Source: Prorocentrum cordatum
Lineage: Eukaryota > Sar > Dinophyceae > Prorocentrales > Prorocentraceae
Length of the DNA: 64,000 bases
Reading direction: 5' to 3'
NCBI GenBank assembly: GCA_963575745.1
Contig: CAUYUJ010021133.1
Location: 70,001-134,000, forward strand
The notes under the pieces are model-generated. The model was not told the DNA's origin. It did no database searches and was given only the letters and a program-made list of their open reading frames with translations. The stretch's first letter is position 1. Every line of letters starts with the position of its first letter. This document shows positions 48,512 to 59,140 of the stretch, one piece after another. The position numbers and the translations under genes were made by a program.

Positions 48512-51500
48512 GCCGCGCGGTCTTGCCACAGCTCTCGAGCACCCTGGGGCCCTCACAGGCCCCACAGGGCTGTCAGAAGCAGAGTGGCCCGGGACGGAGA
48601 GCTGGTCCCGGGGACAGCGCATCCGGGGCCCGTGCAGCACCCGCTTCCCGCCCGAGCGTTGCGGACTTGGGGGGCGCCAAATGTCAGGAGGGGAGAGACA
48701 CACAGAGACCTTCCATTATGTCGGGCATGTCCCTCTACAGAAGGAAGATTCGAAGATATGGGGGAACAATAGTCTGGGGACCGTTGTTCTACCATTGTTG
48801 ATGGTGCTTCTGGGGGCATTTCTGTGCTATCTTTGATTTTTCGTTTAGCATCGGCCTGTAGGGGGACATGCCCGACCTAAACCTTTCATCGTCGACTCCA
48901 AGGGGGCGAAGACAGACGTCCAGGAAAGATTGGATCAGTTTGGGAATCCTTGGATTCTTGCCTATTCACTTGTGCGCCCCTGGGTCCCTCTAAAATGGAG
49001 GGGGGGTGAAGGATGATACACCTGTTCTACCCAAGGGGGCTCTAGGGGGGGCGCCTGGGGCCCCCAAAAGGACGCGCAAGGTGCACGGGAAAGGTGCGCC
49101 CCCCTCCCCCCGCCGTAAGTGTGGCGGCGCGCACAGGAGGGCCAGGGGGAGGGGGCGAGGCTCCTCGGAAGCACCCCTGCGCCTTGGGAGGCGCCGGCCT
49201 CGTCTGCAGAGATGCAAGGCCGGCGCCCTCCAAGAGGCAGCCCCCCCCCCCGCCCCCTCCCCGCCGCCCCCCCTGTGCTGTGCGCGCCGCCAGGATCGCC
49301 CCCCTTCCCGAGGGAGCAAGGCTCGCTCGGCCCTCGGGGCCACGTTGCGGGCGCCGCGCCGCCAGGAGGCCCGGCGGAAGCTGCAGGCCACGCCCGTGCG
49401 GTGGGCCTCGGGGGTGGACTTCCCGCGGGCCGCGGCGGGGGAGCTGCTGCCGAGGCCCCGGGGCAACGCGAGGGGCCGCGGGCGAGCTCTCCCCCCCGGC
49501 CCCCCCCCCCCCGGCCTCTCGACGAGAGGCGTGGCCGCTCGGGGCAGGGGGGGGGGGGCCCGGGGATGCGCCCCGAGGGGGCCATGCGGACGCACCCCCT
49601 CATCGAGGACGGGCGCCCCCAAATTTCAGGTCTGGGCCCCCAAAATTTCAGGTCCTTCCGAAGACCTGCGAAAGCCTCGGGGAGGAGGAGGAGGGGGAGG
49701 AGGAGAAGGAGGGGGAGGAGGGTTAGGAGGAGGAGGAGGAGGAGGAGGAGGAGGAGGAGGAGGAGGAGGAGTAGGGTTAGAGAGGAGGAGGAGGAAAGGA
49801 GGAGGAGGTAGGAGGAGGAGGAGGAGCAGGAGGAGGAGGAGGAGGAGGAGGAGGAGGCAGGAGGAGGAAGCAGGAGGGAGGAGGAGGAGGAGGAGGAGGA
49901 GGAGGAGGGGTCGAGAAGAGCCCCTCTCGAGGGAGGACCGGCTCGGGAGGGACGGGAGCTCGGGGGAGAGGTCGACGGGCCGGAGGGGGCCCTGCACGGG
50001 CTCGTGCCGATGCCTCCAAGGAGGCATTCGTCGGGGATGGACAGTCCGCCTACCCTGACACGTCGATTAAGGAATTGGCCGTTCTCGGTTCGCGAGAGGG
50101 CGCCTCTTTTTATTTCATTACGTCCCTGGCCCCCCCGCTGGGCCGCGCACATGCCGCTGGTCATGATTTGCACCCCCCCCTCTTGGACACCCTCCTCTTG
50201 GCCGCTCCCGAGCAGGAGGCATGCTCAGACCTAGGCCGACAATTTCGGGGGTGGACAGGCCTCCTACCCTGACACGTCGATTAAGGAATTGGCCGTTCTC
50301 GGTTCGCGAGGGGGCGGCGCGGCCGTCATTTTTGCGGGTCCAGGTCCGTCGGTTTCGGTCCCAGGCCGCTGTCACTAAGGGGAGCTCTACTAAAGGTCTG
50401 TCCACCGCCGATCGTGCCGTTTCCTCCAAGGAGGTATGCGATTTCGATGGCGTCTGGTTTCCGTTCGATTCGACCTTCTATATTCGATTTCGATGGCTTC
50501 CGACTCGATGTTCGATTTCGATGGCTTCCGATTCCAGCTCGATATTCGATCTCGAAGGAGATTGAGATGCTGGTTTCTTCGCAGATGCCCTGCAGCCTGC
50601 CAGTTTCGGGCGATCCGGTTGCCCTCGATGTGGTTGCCCAGTTCTCCTGATCCGATCCATGTCGATAGCCGATCCGACTTCTCGATCCGACTCTGGGCTC
50701 GCTTAGATCGGCTTAGGGGGCATAGGCTCATGGGGCGGATCGACAGGCTGGAGACAGCCCTGTCGAACAGCGAAGGCCAGGAGGGGGGGGGGAGGGCAGG
50801 ACATTGTTATCGTCGAGAGTCAGGGTTGACGTTCGGGGGAGATTGGCCCAGGGGGGGGTGCAGCGACCTCCAATCCCCCATGGATTGCCGATCTGGGCCC
50901 GATGGCCCACCCCGCCCGGGAGCGTGCGGAGTCGCTACCGAGGACCTGTTGCCGCTCTGTCGGCGTTGCATCGCGGATTCCCGCTCGATGTTTTCCCCCC
51001 TTCAGCCGGCCCCCCCCATTCTCGTTGCCCCTCACGAGGATGGAGCAGCCGAGCCCGACAGTGGTCGTGCACTTAGATGATATTTAAGAACACGCTGGGG
51101 GGCGTGTTTGTTCAAGGTCGACTTCTGTGTGATTCAGTGTTTGGGTTCGTTGGTTTTCCGTTTGGGGATCCTCGGCCGCGCTGTTTTCGGTTTTCGTGTT
51201 CGTGTTGTACAGTTGTTTCTACGTTTTGGCCTGCCGTGCTTCTTGATTCTGTTTTGTTTGGCCGGAAACCAAAATATTGAAAACAGGAAGACTGGAAATT
51301 GGAGCAGGGAGCAGCTAGTCTCGGCGGCGGCGGCGTCGTCGTGGTCGGCGACGGCGGCGGGTGTTGCGGCGGCGGCGTCGTCGTCGTCGCGTCGTCGTCG
51401 TCGGCACTCATCCTCATCCTCCTCCTTCCTCCTCCTCTTCTTCATCCTACCTCCTCTCCCATCCTCCTCCTCCTCACTCCTACTCCTCCTCCTCCTCCTC

Positions 51501-52442
51501 TTCCTCCTCCCCCCTCCCCCCTCCTCCCCCTCTCATCTCCTCCCCTCCTCGGCCGACATTCCCAATCGCGTGTATGCCACAGGCAGCGGAGGTCGTTGTA
51601 CATGATGGACAGTTCTCCTCCGGCTTCGCTCCGTCCATGAGCCGCCGGGAGCGCGTGCCGAGTGTGGGCGCGAGGGCCCGGGACGCCTGGTGGTGGTGCG
51701 ACGGGTTACTGTCGCCGCCACTAACCGCACAAGGTCGGAGGGTGGGAGGAGGTGGAGGACAGGAGGAGGAGACGAGGAGGAGGGGGAGGGACGAAGAGGC
51801 GGAGCGAGGAGGAGGAGGAGGAGGAGGAGAAGGAGGAGGCAGGAGGAGGATGTAAGAAGAGGAGGAGAGGAGGAGGAGAGGAAGGACCCCTGTTGGGGGG
51901 AGGAGGGAGGTGGAGGACAGGGAGGAGGAGGAGGAGGAGGGGCAGGAAGTATGGAGAGAGGAGGAGGACGAAGAAGAGGAGGAGGAGGAGGACCCCCTCG
52001 TGGGGGGAGGGAGGTGGAGGAGAGGAGGAGGAAGAGGAGGACGAAGAAGAGGAGGACGACGAAGAGGAGGAGGAGGACTCCCTCGAGGGGGGAGGGAGGT
52101 GGAGGACAGGAGGAGGAGGAGGAGGAGGAGGAGGAGGACCCCCTTGTGGGGTGAGGGAGGTGGAGGACAGGAGGAGGAGGAGGAGGAGGAGGAGGAGGAG
52201 GATGAGGACGAAGAAGAGGAGGAGGAGAAGGAGGAGGTGGAGGAGGACGAAGAAGAGGAGGAGGAGGAGGAGAGGGGGACCCCCTCGAGGGGGGAGGGAG
52301 GCGGAGGACAGGAGGAGGAGGAGGAGCGCGAGGAAGGGGAGGAAGAGGAGGAGGGCCCCCTCCCCCTCCTGAGCAAGTGCTCGTGGTGGTGGCGGTGGAG
52401 AACGAGCCCGCGAGGTGCAGTCGATCACGGCCGCGAGGGGGG
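48512..52442 (+). repeat. Duplicated ~3.95-kb segment, copy 2 (contig start)
   Basis: Repeats 44460-48411 in order: possible exon, family A (48716-48880), family C (49120-49295), possible exon (49314-49497), GGA (49677-49912), P/L fragments (50042-50217), complete P (50249-50419), unique part, TCC and GGA satellite (51400-52355), exon start (52415). Then it continues into unique sequence. Confidence 0.95.
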
Positions 52443-52515
52443 AGCTCGTGCAGGAGCTGGACGCGCGGGCCGGCCCCGCCTGGCGCTCCAGGGCCAGCAG
52501 AAGCTCTCGGGAGAG
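52415..52515 (+). CDS. Possible exon, unknown protein
   Basis: The frame reads VQSITAARGELVQELDARAG, then PAWRSRA, with about 95 percent GC3 and a plausible amphipathic helix. The acceptor could be CCGCGAG at 52414. The 3' border is not clear. No family identified. Preceded by the GGA satellite. Confidence 0.4.
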
Positions 52516-52552
52516 GAAGCGGTACCCATACCTCTACCCCTGTGGAAATCGA

Positions 52553-52640
52553 GGCAGCATGCTGCCAAATCATGTTCCGAAATCTAAAGCATGTTTCACA
52601 TATGTTTTACATATGTACAATAAATACCCCAGTGCGACCC
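52553..52640 (+). mobile_element. Family K fragment (left part)
   Basis: GAGGCAGCATGCTGCCAAATC ... AGCATGTTTCACATATG. The right part of a family K copy lies at 53030-53130, so one element may have been split by 52.64-53.03 kb. Confidence 0.65.
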
Positions 52641-52679
52641 TACCTAGAAGTTGGAGCCCCTAGGAAAGCAGCATTCGTT

Positions 52680-52905
52680 GCTATGCCATGCCATGCCATG
52701 CCATGCTATGCTGCGCTATGCCATGCTATGCTATGCTATGCTATGGTTTGCTGCGCTATGCTATGCTGTGCTCTGCTATGCTAAAGCTCAGCGAAGCTAA
52801 GATGAAGGTCAGCTAAGCTAAGATAAACCTGAGCTAAGATGAAGCTGAGCTAAGCTAATGTGAAATAAGCTAAGCTAAGATGAGATAAGCAACGCTAAGC
52901 TAAGG
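52680..52905. repeat. CATGC/TATGC pentamer array, then GCTAA repeats
   Basis: (CATGC)n and (TATGC)n to 52785, then (AAGCTAAG..ATGAAGCTGAGCT)n. Confidence 0.93.
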
Positions 52906-53029
52906 GGACGTAACTGGGGGAACCGCGGGGCGGATACTGGGGGAACCGCATGGGGCGCTTTCCACTGCCCGGCCCCTTTAAGCCCAGAGAGTAAGAACCC
53001 TTCTAGGCAGAGCCTAGGTAGGGAAACAC

Positions 53030-53131
53030 TCATGCTTGACACATGTTTAGAACATGTTTTACACATTTTAAACACATGTTTAATTCAATGATAGGATTGT
53101 TAAAGTGTCCATTGTCATGGCATCCACAGCT
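53030..53131 (+). mobile_element. Family K fragment (right part)
   Basis: ACACATGTTTAGAACATGTT ... TTCAATGATAGGATTGTTAA ... GTCATGGCATCCACAGC. Confidence 0.7.
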
Positions 53132-53596
53132 TTACCCCTAGAAAAAAAACCCAATCAGTGGATGGTTTGAAGAATCGATGGATCGGTAAAGAGATCGATA
53201 AGGAGATCGACCGGGAACCCAGGAACCCGGAACCCACCGAAATCGGCCTGGAGCCAATAACCAGGAACCCGAGAACCCGGAACCAGGAACCCGGGAACCC
53301 AGCCGGCCACCAGAATCGGCGAGAAACGTCCGCCACGTCTTGCAATATCCGCCGCCGGTCGACGCGACGCGAACCTAACCATACTTCCCATTGCATCTTC
53401 TGAACGTGGAGAAAACCGAAAGGTACCGATCCCGCCACTCCCCGGACCTCTCCTGGGGTGCATTCTGACCAGGGCTTCGAGGCGAATACAGCGGCGGCGA
53501 CGGGGGACGCCCAGGAGGCCCGAAAAGGGGAATACGGGGCGAAGGGGGAGGGGTTCCCCAATCAGTGCTTGCATTGAAGGGGTCTTAGCGACCCCG
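53132..53596. other. Unique stretch with GGAACCCGGAACC repeats
   Basis: 53210-53310 is (GAACCCGGAACCCAGG)-like. 53400-53500 is a diverged inverted copy of 54185-54300 (CCCCAGGAGAGGT shared). No gene called. Confidence 0.45.
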
Positions 53597-53735
53597 CCGC
53601 CAGCGTTCAGCGTTGAACTTCGTCGGCGACCCAGAACCAGTCGATATGACACGGCCGATCGTTCAAAGTTGAACGATTCCCCCGGATTCCCCCGGTGTCA
53701 GGAGCTAATGCTGGGGTCGACACGACATGAACCCG
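53597..53735. repeat. Dispersed repeat family Q, copy 3
   Basis: AGCGTTCAGCGTTGAAC ... ACCAGTCGATATGACACGGCC ... AAAGTTGAACGATTCC ... GGGGTCGACACGACATGAACC. Confidence 0.6.
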
Positions 53736-53835
53736 CGCTATTCAGCATTCAGAAATTCATAGTCAGAGCGGGGCTCGGTAATTAGCAAATCTTGGGAACC
53801 TTCTATACCCTCGTAATCCCGTCTTTAGAACGCAC

Positions 53836-53966
53836 TGGCGTCGATTAGCGTCTGGTAGTTGGTGAGAAAGCGTTGATTTAGCGTCGACTAGCATCGATTT
53901 CGCGTCGATCAGCGTCGATTCGCAAGAGCTGTCAAGTCTCTTTGAGAGGCTTCCATGAGTTGCCAC
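53836..53966. repeat. Family T, 3' part only
   Basis: GCGTCGATTAGCGTCTGG ... GCGTCGATCAGCGTCGATTCGCAAGAGC ... CCATGAGTTGCCAC, shared with 39755-39885 and 58625-58705. Confidence 0.7.
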
Positions 53967-54460
53967 AGGGGTGGAGTCTAATCTGCGGGATCTGGCTTGG
54001 GCCGTCTTGGAGAGTTCCGCCGGCTCTGGGCAAAAGGCCGCCCCTTCATGGCTGATCGGGGGGGTCTAAGAGTGTTTGTCTGGGAGGTTTGTGCCCCCCC
54101 GTTAATGATGAGTTTCGGGGTACCTAGGCCGCTACCCTTCCCTGATGTTCGCATTTTAGGGCCTCCCGGGAGGCCCTTGTCGCCATGGCTGGATTCGCCT
54201 CGAGATCACGGTCAGGACTCGCCCCAGGAGAGGTGAGGGGAATAGCGGCATCGGTCTCTTGGGGTTGCTTCCTCACAGTTGGGCCATTTGAGACAACGTT
54301 AGATGGCCTTCGAGGGGAGCCTTTCGTCGCTACGGCTGGACGCAGCTCGGGAATTTGGAGCGTTTGAAACCCCAGGAGGGGCCTGGGATCGATTTTTGAG
54401 CTGCCGTTTCGGCTGCATGCAAGAGCGGCACTTGGCAAGAGTGACCTTTGGTGCGCGGCC
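53967..54460. other. Unique stretch, no gene recognised
   Basis: 54185-54300 is a diverged inverted partner of 53400-53500. 54438-54458 (GCAAGAGTGACCTTTGGTGCGCGG) equals the end sequence of the 60758 element. Confidence 0.4.
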
Positions 54461-54605
54461 TTAGGGTTAGCACGTCCCTCCACTAAGGGAGGAATATTCT
54501 GAAACAGTTACCAAACAAACAGGGGACGATGTTTGTTTTATCATTCTTGGACCATGTCTCATTCTTCATCCAAAATCCGCCTGTAGGTGGACACGCCCGT
54601 CCTAG
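54461..54605 (+). mobile_element. MITE family A
   Basis: TTAGGGTTAGCACGTCCCTC ... CTGTAGGTGGACACGCCCGTCCTA. Diverged ends. Confidence 0.8.
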
Positions 54606-54624
54606 GACTTTGGACGACGATCAA

Positions 54625-54803
54625 TGAGGAAGCATGTTGCAAAGCAATTTCCAGATGTCTAAGACGTGCTTTGAACATGTCTTGAGCATGTTCAAAGCAT
54701 GTTCATGTTTTGAGGATTTTTAGAACATGCTTCAAATATAGTTAGCACATTGTTAACTCAATGATAGGGTTGTTAGGGTGTCCACTCTCATGGCATCCAC
54801 AGT
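54625..54803 (+). mobile_element. Family K interspersed repeat, copy 4
   Basis: TGAGGAAGCATGTTGCAAAGC ... AGCATGTTCAAAGCATGTTC ... CTCATGGCATCCACAGTCC. Confidence 0.75.
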
Positions 54804-55072
54804 CCTACAGTCGGGGCCCGGAAGAAGGAACCCTTTTCGTTGGGGAGGGGCTCCGCGTCCCTGAAGTGTTTCGCAGCTTGCCTCAGGTCTTCCTTAGGTT
54901 TTCGATCGAACATCGAAGTGTAACTGATGGAACAAAGGGGCCTCGCTCCTTGTTTTGGGTTCCTTCGGTCAACGCCCCCGACTGCACGACTTTCCCCGAA
55001 CACTCCCGGTACACTGTTTTGGGTTCCTTATTTTGGGTTCCTTGGGTCAAGCCCCCGACTGTAGGACCAGGG
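54803..55072. mobile_element. MITE family I, copy 4, with duplicated right end
   Basis: TACAGTCGGGGCCCGGAAGAAGGAACCC ... TTGGGTTCCTTCGGTCAACGCCCCCGACTG, then a second TTGGGTTCCTTGGGTCAAGCCCCCGACTGTA. Ends are ~28-bp inverted repeats. Confidence 0.8.
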
Positions 55073-55265
55073 GCCGCCGGGGGAAGCACACCGCGCGCAG
55101 GCCGTGTGCTGGGGGGACCCCACGGGGCCTCCTCCGCGGGGTCTGGACAGCCCGCATCCGAAGGGGCCTCGCTGCGAAACTTTGGGCCGTTATGCCGGCG
55201 GAGCCAGGGGGCGGTCCCTTCCAGCGCGGCGCCCCACCCAGGCCAGAAGATCATCCCATCAGGGG
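55073..55265. other. GC-rich unique stretch
   Basis: Could hold an exon (GC-ending codons in one + frame around 55120-55220), but nothing is recognised. Confidence 0.3.
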
Positions 55266-55590
55266 GACGGACTTCCCTCCCTCCTCCCTTCTCCCCCTCT
55301 CTCCTCTCCTCTCCTCCTCTCCTCTCTTCTTTCTCTCCTCCTCTCCCCCTCCTCCCTCTCCTCCTCCTCCTACTCCTCCCTCCTCCCACTCCTCCTCCTT
55401 AACCTTCTCCTCTCCCCCTATCTCCTCCTCCCCCTGCCTCCCCTCCTTCCTCCTTTCCCTCCTCCTTCCTTTTTCCTCCTATCCTCCTACCTCCTCCTCC
55501 TCCTCCTCCCTCCTCCTCCTCATCCTTCTCCTTCTCCTCCTCCCCTCCTACTCCTCCTCCGCCTCCTCCTCTCCTCCTCCCCCATCTCTT
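55266..55590. repeat. Degenerate TCC/CTCCCT polypyrimidine
   Basis: Over 320 bp of nearly uninterrupted pyrimidine on the + strand. Confidence 0.95.
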
Positions 55591-55629
55591 CGAATCGGAG
55601 ATCGGGCGCCTTCCAAATTCGGACACATT

Positions 55630-55796
55630 CTTTTCGTCAGCGGCGACGCACAGACGAAATGAATTGTCGATCCCCAGAAAAATATGCAAGAAATATGGGA
55701 AGGGGGGGACGAAAGCCCTGACAATGTGGGAAAAAGATGGAGAATCCTGTTATGTGTCTGTATTTATGTGTGTGTGTCCCAGGGCCCCTTCAATAA
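55630..55796 (+). mobile_element. MITE family H, copy 7
   Basis: GACGCACAGACGAAATGAATTGTCGATCCCC ... ATGTGTCTGTATTTATGTGTGTG ... GGGCCCCTTCAA. Confidence 0.82.
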
Positions 55797-55797
55797 T

Positions 55798-55962
55798 AAC
55801 ATAAACGTAAAACAACTCGGAGGTCCGCACGGATTTCTCGGATCCGCGCTGGACGCCCCTGGCGGCGCCGGAGGCGCCGCCGCTGGTGCTCCGCGCGCCA
55901 GGGAGGGGGGTCCAGCGCCGATCCGAGGAATCCGCGTGGACCTCTGAGTTTTCATGTCTATT
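55798..55962. mobile_element. MITE family G, copy 5
   Basis: ACATAAACGTAAAACAACTC ... GATCCGCGCTGGACGCCCC ... GGCGGCGCCGGAGGCGCCGCC ... GGTCCAGCGCCGATCC ... GTCTATTT. Near-complete palindrome. Confidence 0.85.
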
Positions 55963-56330
55963 TCATTTTTTCGCTTCCCTATTCCAGCCCCCCGCAGCAG
56001 ATTCCCAGAAGCTATTGTCCCAAGTCGTCCTGCATCGCCAGGAGATGCCCACACCCACCGCTTGCGGAGCTTCGGAGACGACGATCGGGGCGCATAGCCC
56101 AGGGGTGAGCAATGTGTGTATCCAGGGGCGCCGGTGATCCAGGCCATCGGCGAGGCTCCTGGGCGAATACGTGCAATGCCCGCCCCTGCGCTGCTCGCCC
56201 CTGGCGAGGAGGAGGAGGAGGAGGAGAGGAGGAGGAGGCTCTCGCAGCCCCCACGCTGCGTCCGACGCCGGTGCTGGCGCTCAAGGCTGAAGGTCAGCGC
56301 CGGCCAGAGTTGGGCCAGCTTTGACTGGCG
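55963..56330. other. Unique stretch with short GGA patch
   Basis: GGA at 56205-56240. No gene recognised. Confidence 0.4.
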
Positions 56331-56338
56331 ACGAAGTC

Positions 56339-56503
56339 TTCAGTCGGGCGGGCCTGTCCCTCTACAGGAGGGATATGCAGAAATAGTCACGTAATAGTTG
56401 GGGGACGATTTTTTGATTATTCTTTTGGCCATTTTGACATATGCTTTGACTATTTCTTAGTTTTCGCCCAATATCCGCCTGTAGGGGGACATGCCCGACC
56501 TAA
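56339..56503 (+). mobile_element. MITE family A with perfect 8-bp target duplication
   Basis: TTCAGTCGGGCGGGCCTGTC ... CTGTAGGGGGACATGCCCGACCTAA. ACGAAGTC at 56331-56338 and 56504-56511. Confidence 0.92.
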
Positions 56504-56569
56504 ACGAAGTCCGATCCCTCCCCTCGCCGATCAACGATTCAGGCGGCGGGGGTTACAGAGGAAACCCAT

Positions 56570-56715
56570 GCCAAGAAACGCCCTGCTCGCCTCCAGGGTG
56601 CCCTGGGTTTCCAGGGTTTCGATGGTCTTGCGATGAGAGGCGCGACGTTCCCACGCCAAAGATGAATGTACGTCCTGGGGTCTCAGGGTTGGGTTTCGTG
56701 TGGAAGGTTTCTTGT
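56570..56715 (-). CDS. Dispersed coding-like fragment, copy 1
   Basis: On the minus strand one frame reads LRPQDVHSSLAWERRASHRK, then TIETLETQGTLEASR. A copy at 63600-63735 keeps the same frame (LRPQDVHGLLVWERHPFHRK, then TIEALEAQGTLEASR) despite about 20 percent nucleotide change. Conservation without indels suggests a real peptide, a dispersed exon or an element remnant. No family recognised. Confidence 0.45.
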
Positions 56716-57144
56716 GGATTGGCCTCCACTGTAAGGTTTAGGATTCGTCGAACACGTGGCGAAATCCGAATCCTACCCTCGCCTCCGATCGATTCTGGAG
56801 AGTCGACGGTTGCTTGGGGGAGGGTTCGGATGTCGTCATCTAGAGTTCCTTTTTCCGGCGCGACGACAGAGGGGGATAGGCTCAGGGGGGCATGCATCGA
56901 CCCCCCCCCCAATCGCCCATGGATCGCCGAAAGGGTCTCGGCAGCCCAGCCCGCTCTGGGACGCCTGGCTTTGCCGTGGGGCGTGGGGCCTGTGGCCGAT
57001 CTGCTGGCGACACGTCGCCGATTCCAGGTCGACGGTTCGCCTTCCCTCGGTCCAGTCTCCCATTTCGATCCCCCCTCACCTCTGCTGCCCGACGGCACCG
57101 ACGATCGCCAGAGATCCCCCCTCAACCTTTGTCGTGGGCGGATC
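56716..57144. other. Unique stretch sharing motifs with 46.7-47.0 kb
   Basis: GGGGGCATGCATCGACC..CCCATGGATCGCCGA and GCGACACGTCGCCGATTCCAGGTCGACG are diverged matches to 46.80-46.93 and 58.76-58.80 kb. No gene. Confidence 0.45.
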
Positions 57145-57300
57145 GACCTCCTACCCTGACACGTCGATTGAGGAATTGGCCGTGTTCGGTTCGCGAGAGG
57201 GCGTCGCGGCCGTCATTTTTGGCGGGTCCAGGTCCGTCGGTTTCCGTCCCGGGCCGCTTTCATTAAGGGGAGGTCTACGAAAGGGTGGTTTGTCCGCCGC
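57145..57300. mobile_element. MITE-like family P, copy 5
   Basis: CCTCCTACCCTGACACGTCGATTGAGG ... GTCCGTCGGTTTCCGTCCCGG ... GGTGGTTTGTCCGCCGCCGG. Confidence 0.8.
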
Positions 57301-57540
57301 CGGCCTTTGGCGGCCGCGGCGTCCGAGGCCGACGCCACACGCCGACGTGGCCGGAGCCAGCAGCCGCACGGCTGGTGCCCGCTGCCGCGGACGGGCCGAT
57401 GCTCTCACTCACGGCCTCTCCAGGATGCTGCCTTCAGGGCCCCGCGGCCGCCCGGGCTCACGGGTCCGCCATGCCCCCGTTGGCACCCCTCCCCCACGGG
57501 ATTAAAACGACGCGAAGATCGGGACAAAATCGGATCGGGA
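57301..57540. other. GC-rich unique stretch
   Basis: Ala/Gly/Arg-rich frames without a domain. Undecided coding status. Confidence 0.3.
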
Positions 57541-57662
57541 TAAGTCGAAATCTCTGAGAATAGGCGGGTTTGGAGGATGTATTGGGCGCCGCGGCCGCTC
57601 CAGAGCGTTCCGGAACGCTCTGAGAGCGCTCTGGAACGCTCTGGAGCGATTTATCCCGATCC
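57541..57662. repeat. Dispersed inverted-repeat family M, copy 3
   Basis: AGAGCGTTCCGGAACGCTCT is a perfect 20-bp palindrome, followed by GAGAGCGCTCTGGAACGCTCTGGAGCG. CGCTCCAGAGCGTTCC and GGAACGCTCTGGAGCG form a second, outer inverted repeat. Ends in GATTTATCCCGATCC. Confidence 0.8.
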
Positions 57663-57717
57663 TAGCCCTGTTTTACATGCTCGCTTTGCCACCCCTCCCC
57701 CACCGGATACCCTTTTT

Positions 57718-57879
57718 CAGTTGGGCCCGCCCCTCTACAGGAGGAGTATTCGGAAATAGTTATTGAAAAAACAGTCTGGGGACGATGTTCTTGGTATTTT
57801 TGGTAAGTTTTGGCGCAAATTTGGGGTTGTTTTCAATTTGTCGTTCAACATCCGCCTGTAGGGGGACATGCCCGACCTC
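57718..57879 (+). mobile_element. MITE family A
   Basis: CAGTTGGGCCCGCCCCTCTACAGG ... CTGTAGGGGGACATGCCCGACCTCA. GGATACCC and GGATTCCC near the ends suggest the target duplication. Confidence 0.88.
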
Positions 57880-58230
57880 AGGATTCCCGACCGCGTCGGT
57901 TGCGCAGGTCCGTAGGGGTGCGCACTACGAGCGCGCGCGCGTGCACACGTGGGGCTGCCCAGAAGCGAAAAGGTCAGCTTGTCGGGCGTCACCTCCCCCC
58001 GCCCAGTCCTGCCTGAATCCTTCTCCTGGCAAGGGCTTTGAAGAGCTTCTTGCGGTCGGGTCGCTGTGCAGACTGCACGGAGCCGCAGCACCAAGTTCTG
58101 CCAGATCTTGCATGGCCGATTGTCTGAGGTGTCTGGCTGGTTCGGTGTCTCGGCCTGCCCCATGGCATGTGAGCCCACGGCCATGCCACCGGCCGTCACT
58201 TCCAGGGGCCCGAGCAGGGAGCAGGGGGGA
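57880..58230. other. Unique stretch sharing a segment with 61.5 kb
   Basis: 57895-57975 (GTCGGTTGCGCAGGTCCG ... GGGGCTGCCCAGAAGC) matches 61525-61610 (GTCGGCTGCGCAGGTCCG ... GGGGCTGCCCAGAGCC). No gene recognised. Confidence 0.45.
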
Positions 58231-58231
58231 G

Positions 58232-58338
58232 GCCGTAGGCGTGGGCACCTCCCCCGGCAGGCGCAGCCTGTCGAGCTGGGACTCCTCCGCGCTGCTGCCC
58301 GCGCACCTGTGCCAGTGGAGCGGCGAGGTCCCGGGCAC
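58232..58338 (+). CDS. Possible exon, unknown protein
   Basis: The frame reads GVGTSPGRRSLSSWDSSALL, then PAHLCQWSGEVPG; from 58265 every third position is G or C. The acceptor may be GGGGGAG at 58231. No domain. Confidence 0.35.
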
Positions 58339-58444
58339 AATGAGGGGCGCAAGAGCTCAGTAGCAAGTTGCTGGAGCCCTGCATGCCCTGGGAATTCCGC
58401 CGTCAGAGTGCACTCTCGGGGAAAGGTAGGACTCGAGTACACCA

Positions 58445-58712
58445 GAACTCAGGTTTGCCGACGCTTTTTGGCGAGCGCGTCCAGGATTTTGACGGTCCAG
58501 TGTTCGTGGAGTGTCTGCAGCAGGGGTTCGCGCCAAATGTCAGATGGGGTCTCGTCATTTTCGCCACGGCCCCGTCAGGCCAACCCGAGTCCCCAGAACT
58601 CGAGTCTTACGTCTTCCCGACATTCGCGTCGACGAGCCTCGATCAACGTCGGCCAGCGTCGACTCGCAAGAGCCGGCAGGATGGCATTGGAGGCTCCCAT
58701 GAGCTGCCACCG
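58445..58712. repeat. Dispersed repeat family T, copy 3
   Basis: GGCGAGCGCGTCCAGGATTTTGACGGTCCAG ... CCCCGTCAGGCCAACCCGAG ... GTCGACTCGCAAGAGCC ... CATGAGCTGCCACCG. Confidence 0.78.
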
Positions 58713-58812
58713 AACGAGCACAATCAGGGGCAGCGATAGGGGGGGCTAGGCCTTGGGGGGATGCGTCGACCCCCAATCGCCCACAGATCGCCGACAGGGG
58801 CCCAAAATCAGG

Positions 58813-59001
58813 CGATCGCAAACATGGAGTAAGGGGGCGTGGACTAGCGAAGGGCCCCGCTTCCACGGGGAATCGCGGAGTTCCGCCTCCGAGCGAGGCG
58901 GCACCGGCCGCGCTTTTGGGGAGGGCACCTCCCCCGATCCATGGACTCGGCGACCGCGCGCCACGTCCATGGATCGCTGGTCCATGTCTGCGCGCCCCCG
59001 A
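58813..59001. mobile_element. MITE family E, copy 5
   Basis: GATCGCAAACATGGAGTAAGG ... TTCCGCCTCCGAGCGAGGCGG ... CCATGGACTCGGCGACCGCG ... GATCGCTGGTCCATGTCTGCG. Confidence 0.9.
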
Positions 59002-59140
59002 CAATAGACAATGGCCCACCCCGCCCAGGTTCCTTGCGTGTTCGCCATCGGGGGCCCCTCGTCGACACAGCTCGGCGATGCATCGCCGATGCCAGCTCGA
59101 CGGTTCCACTCCTGGAGCCACGGGCCCCTCCAATTGGTAA

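Noticed and set aside
44460-52442. Biological tandem duplication of a 4-kb gene-bearing segment
   Set aside because: The two copies meet exactly at a 100-N placeholder and begin/end there, as expected for overlapping contig ends. Kept only as an assembly finding.
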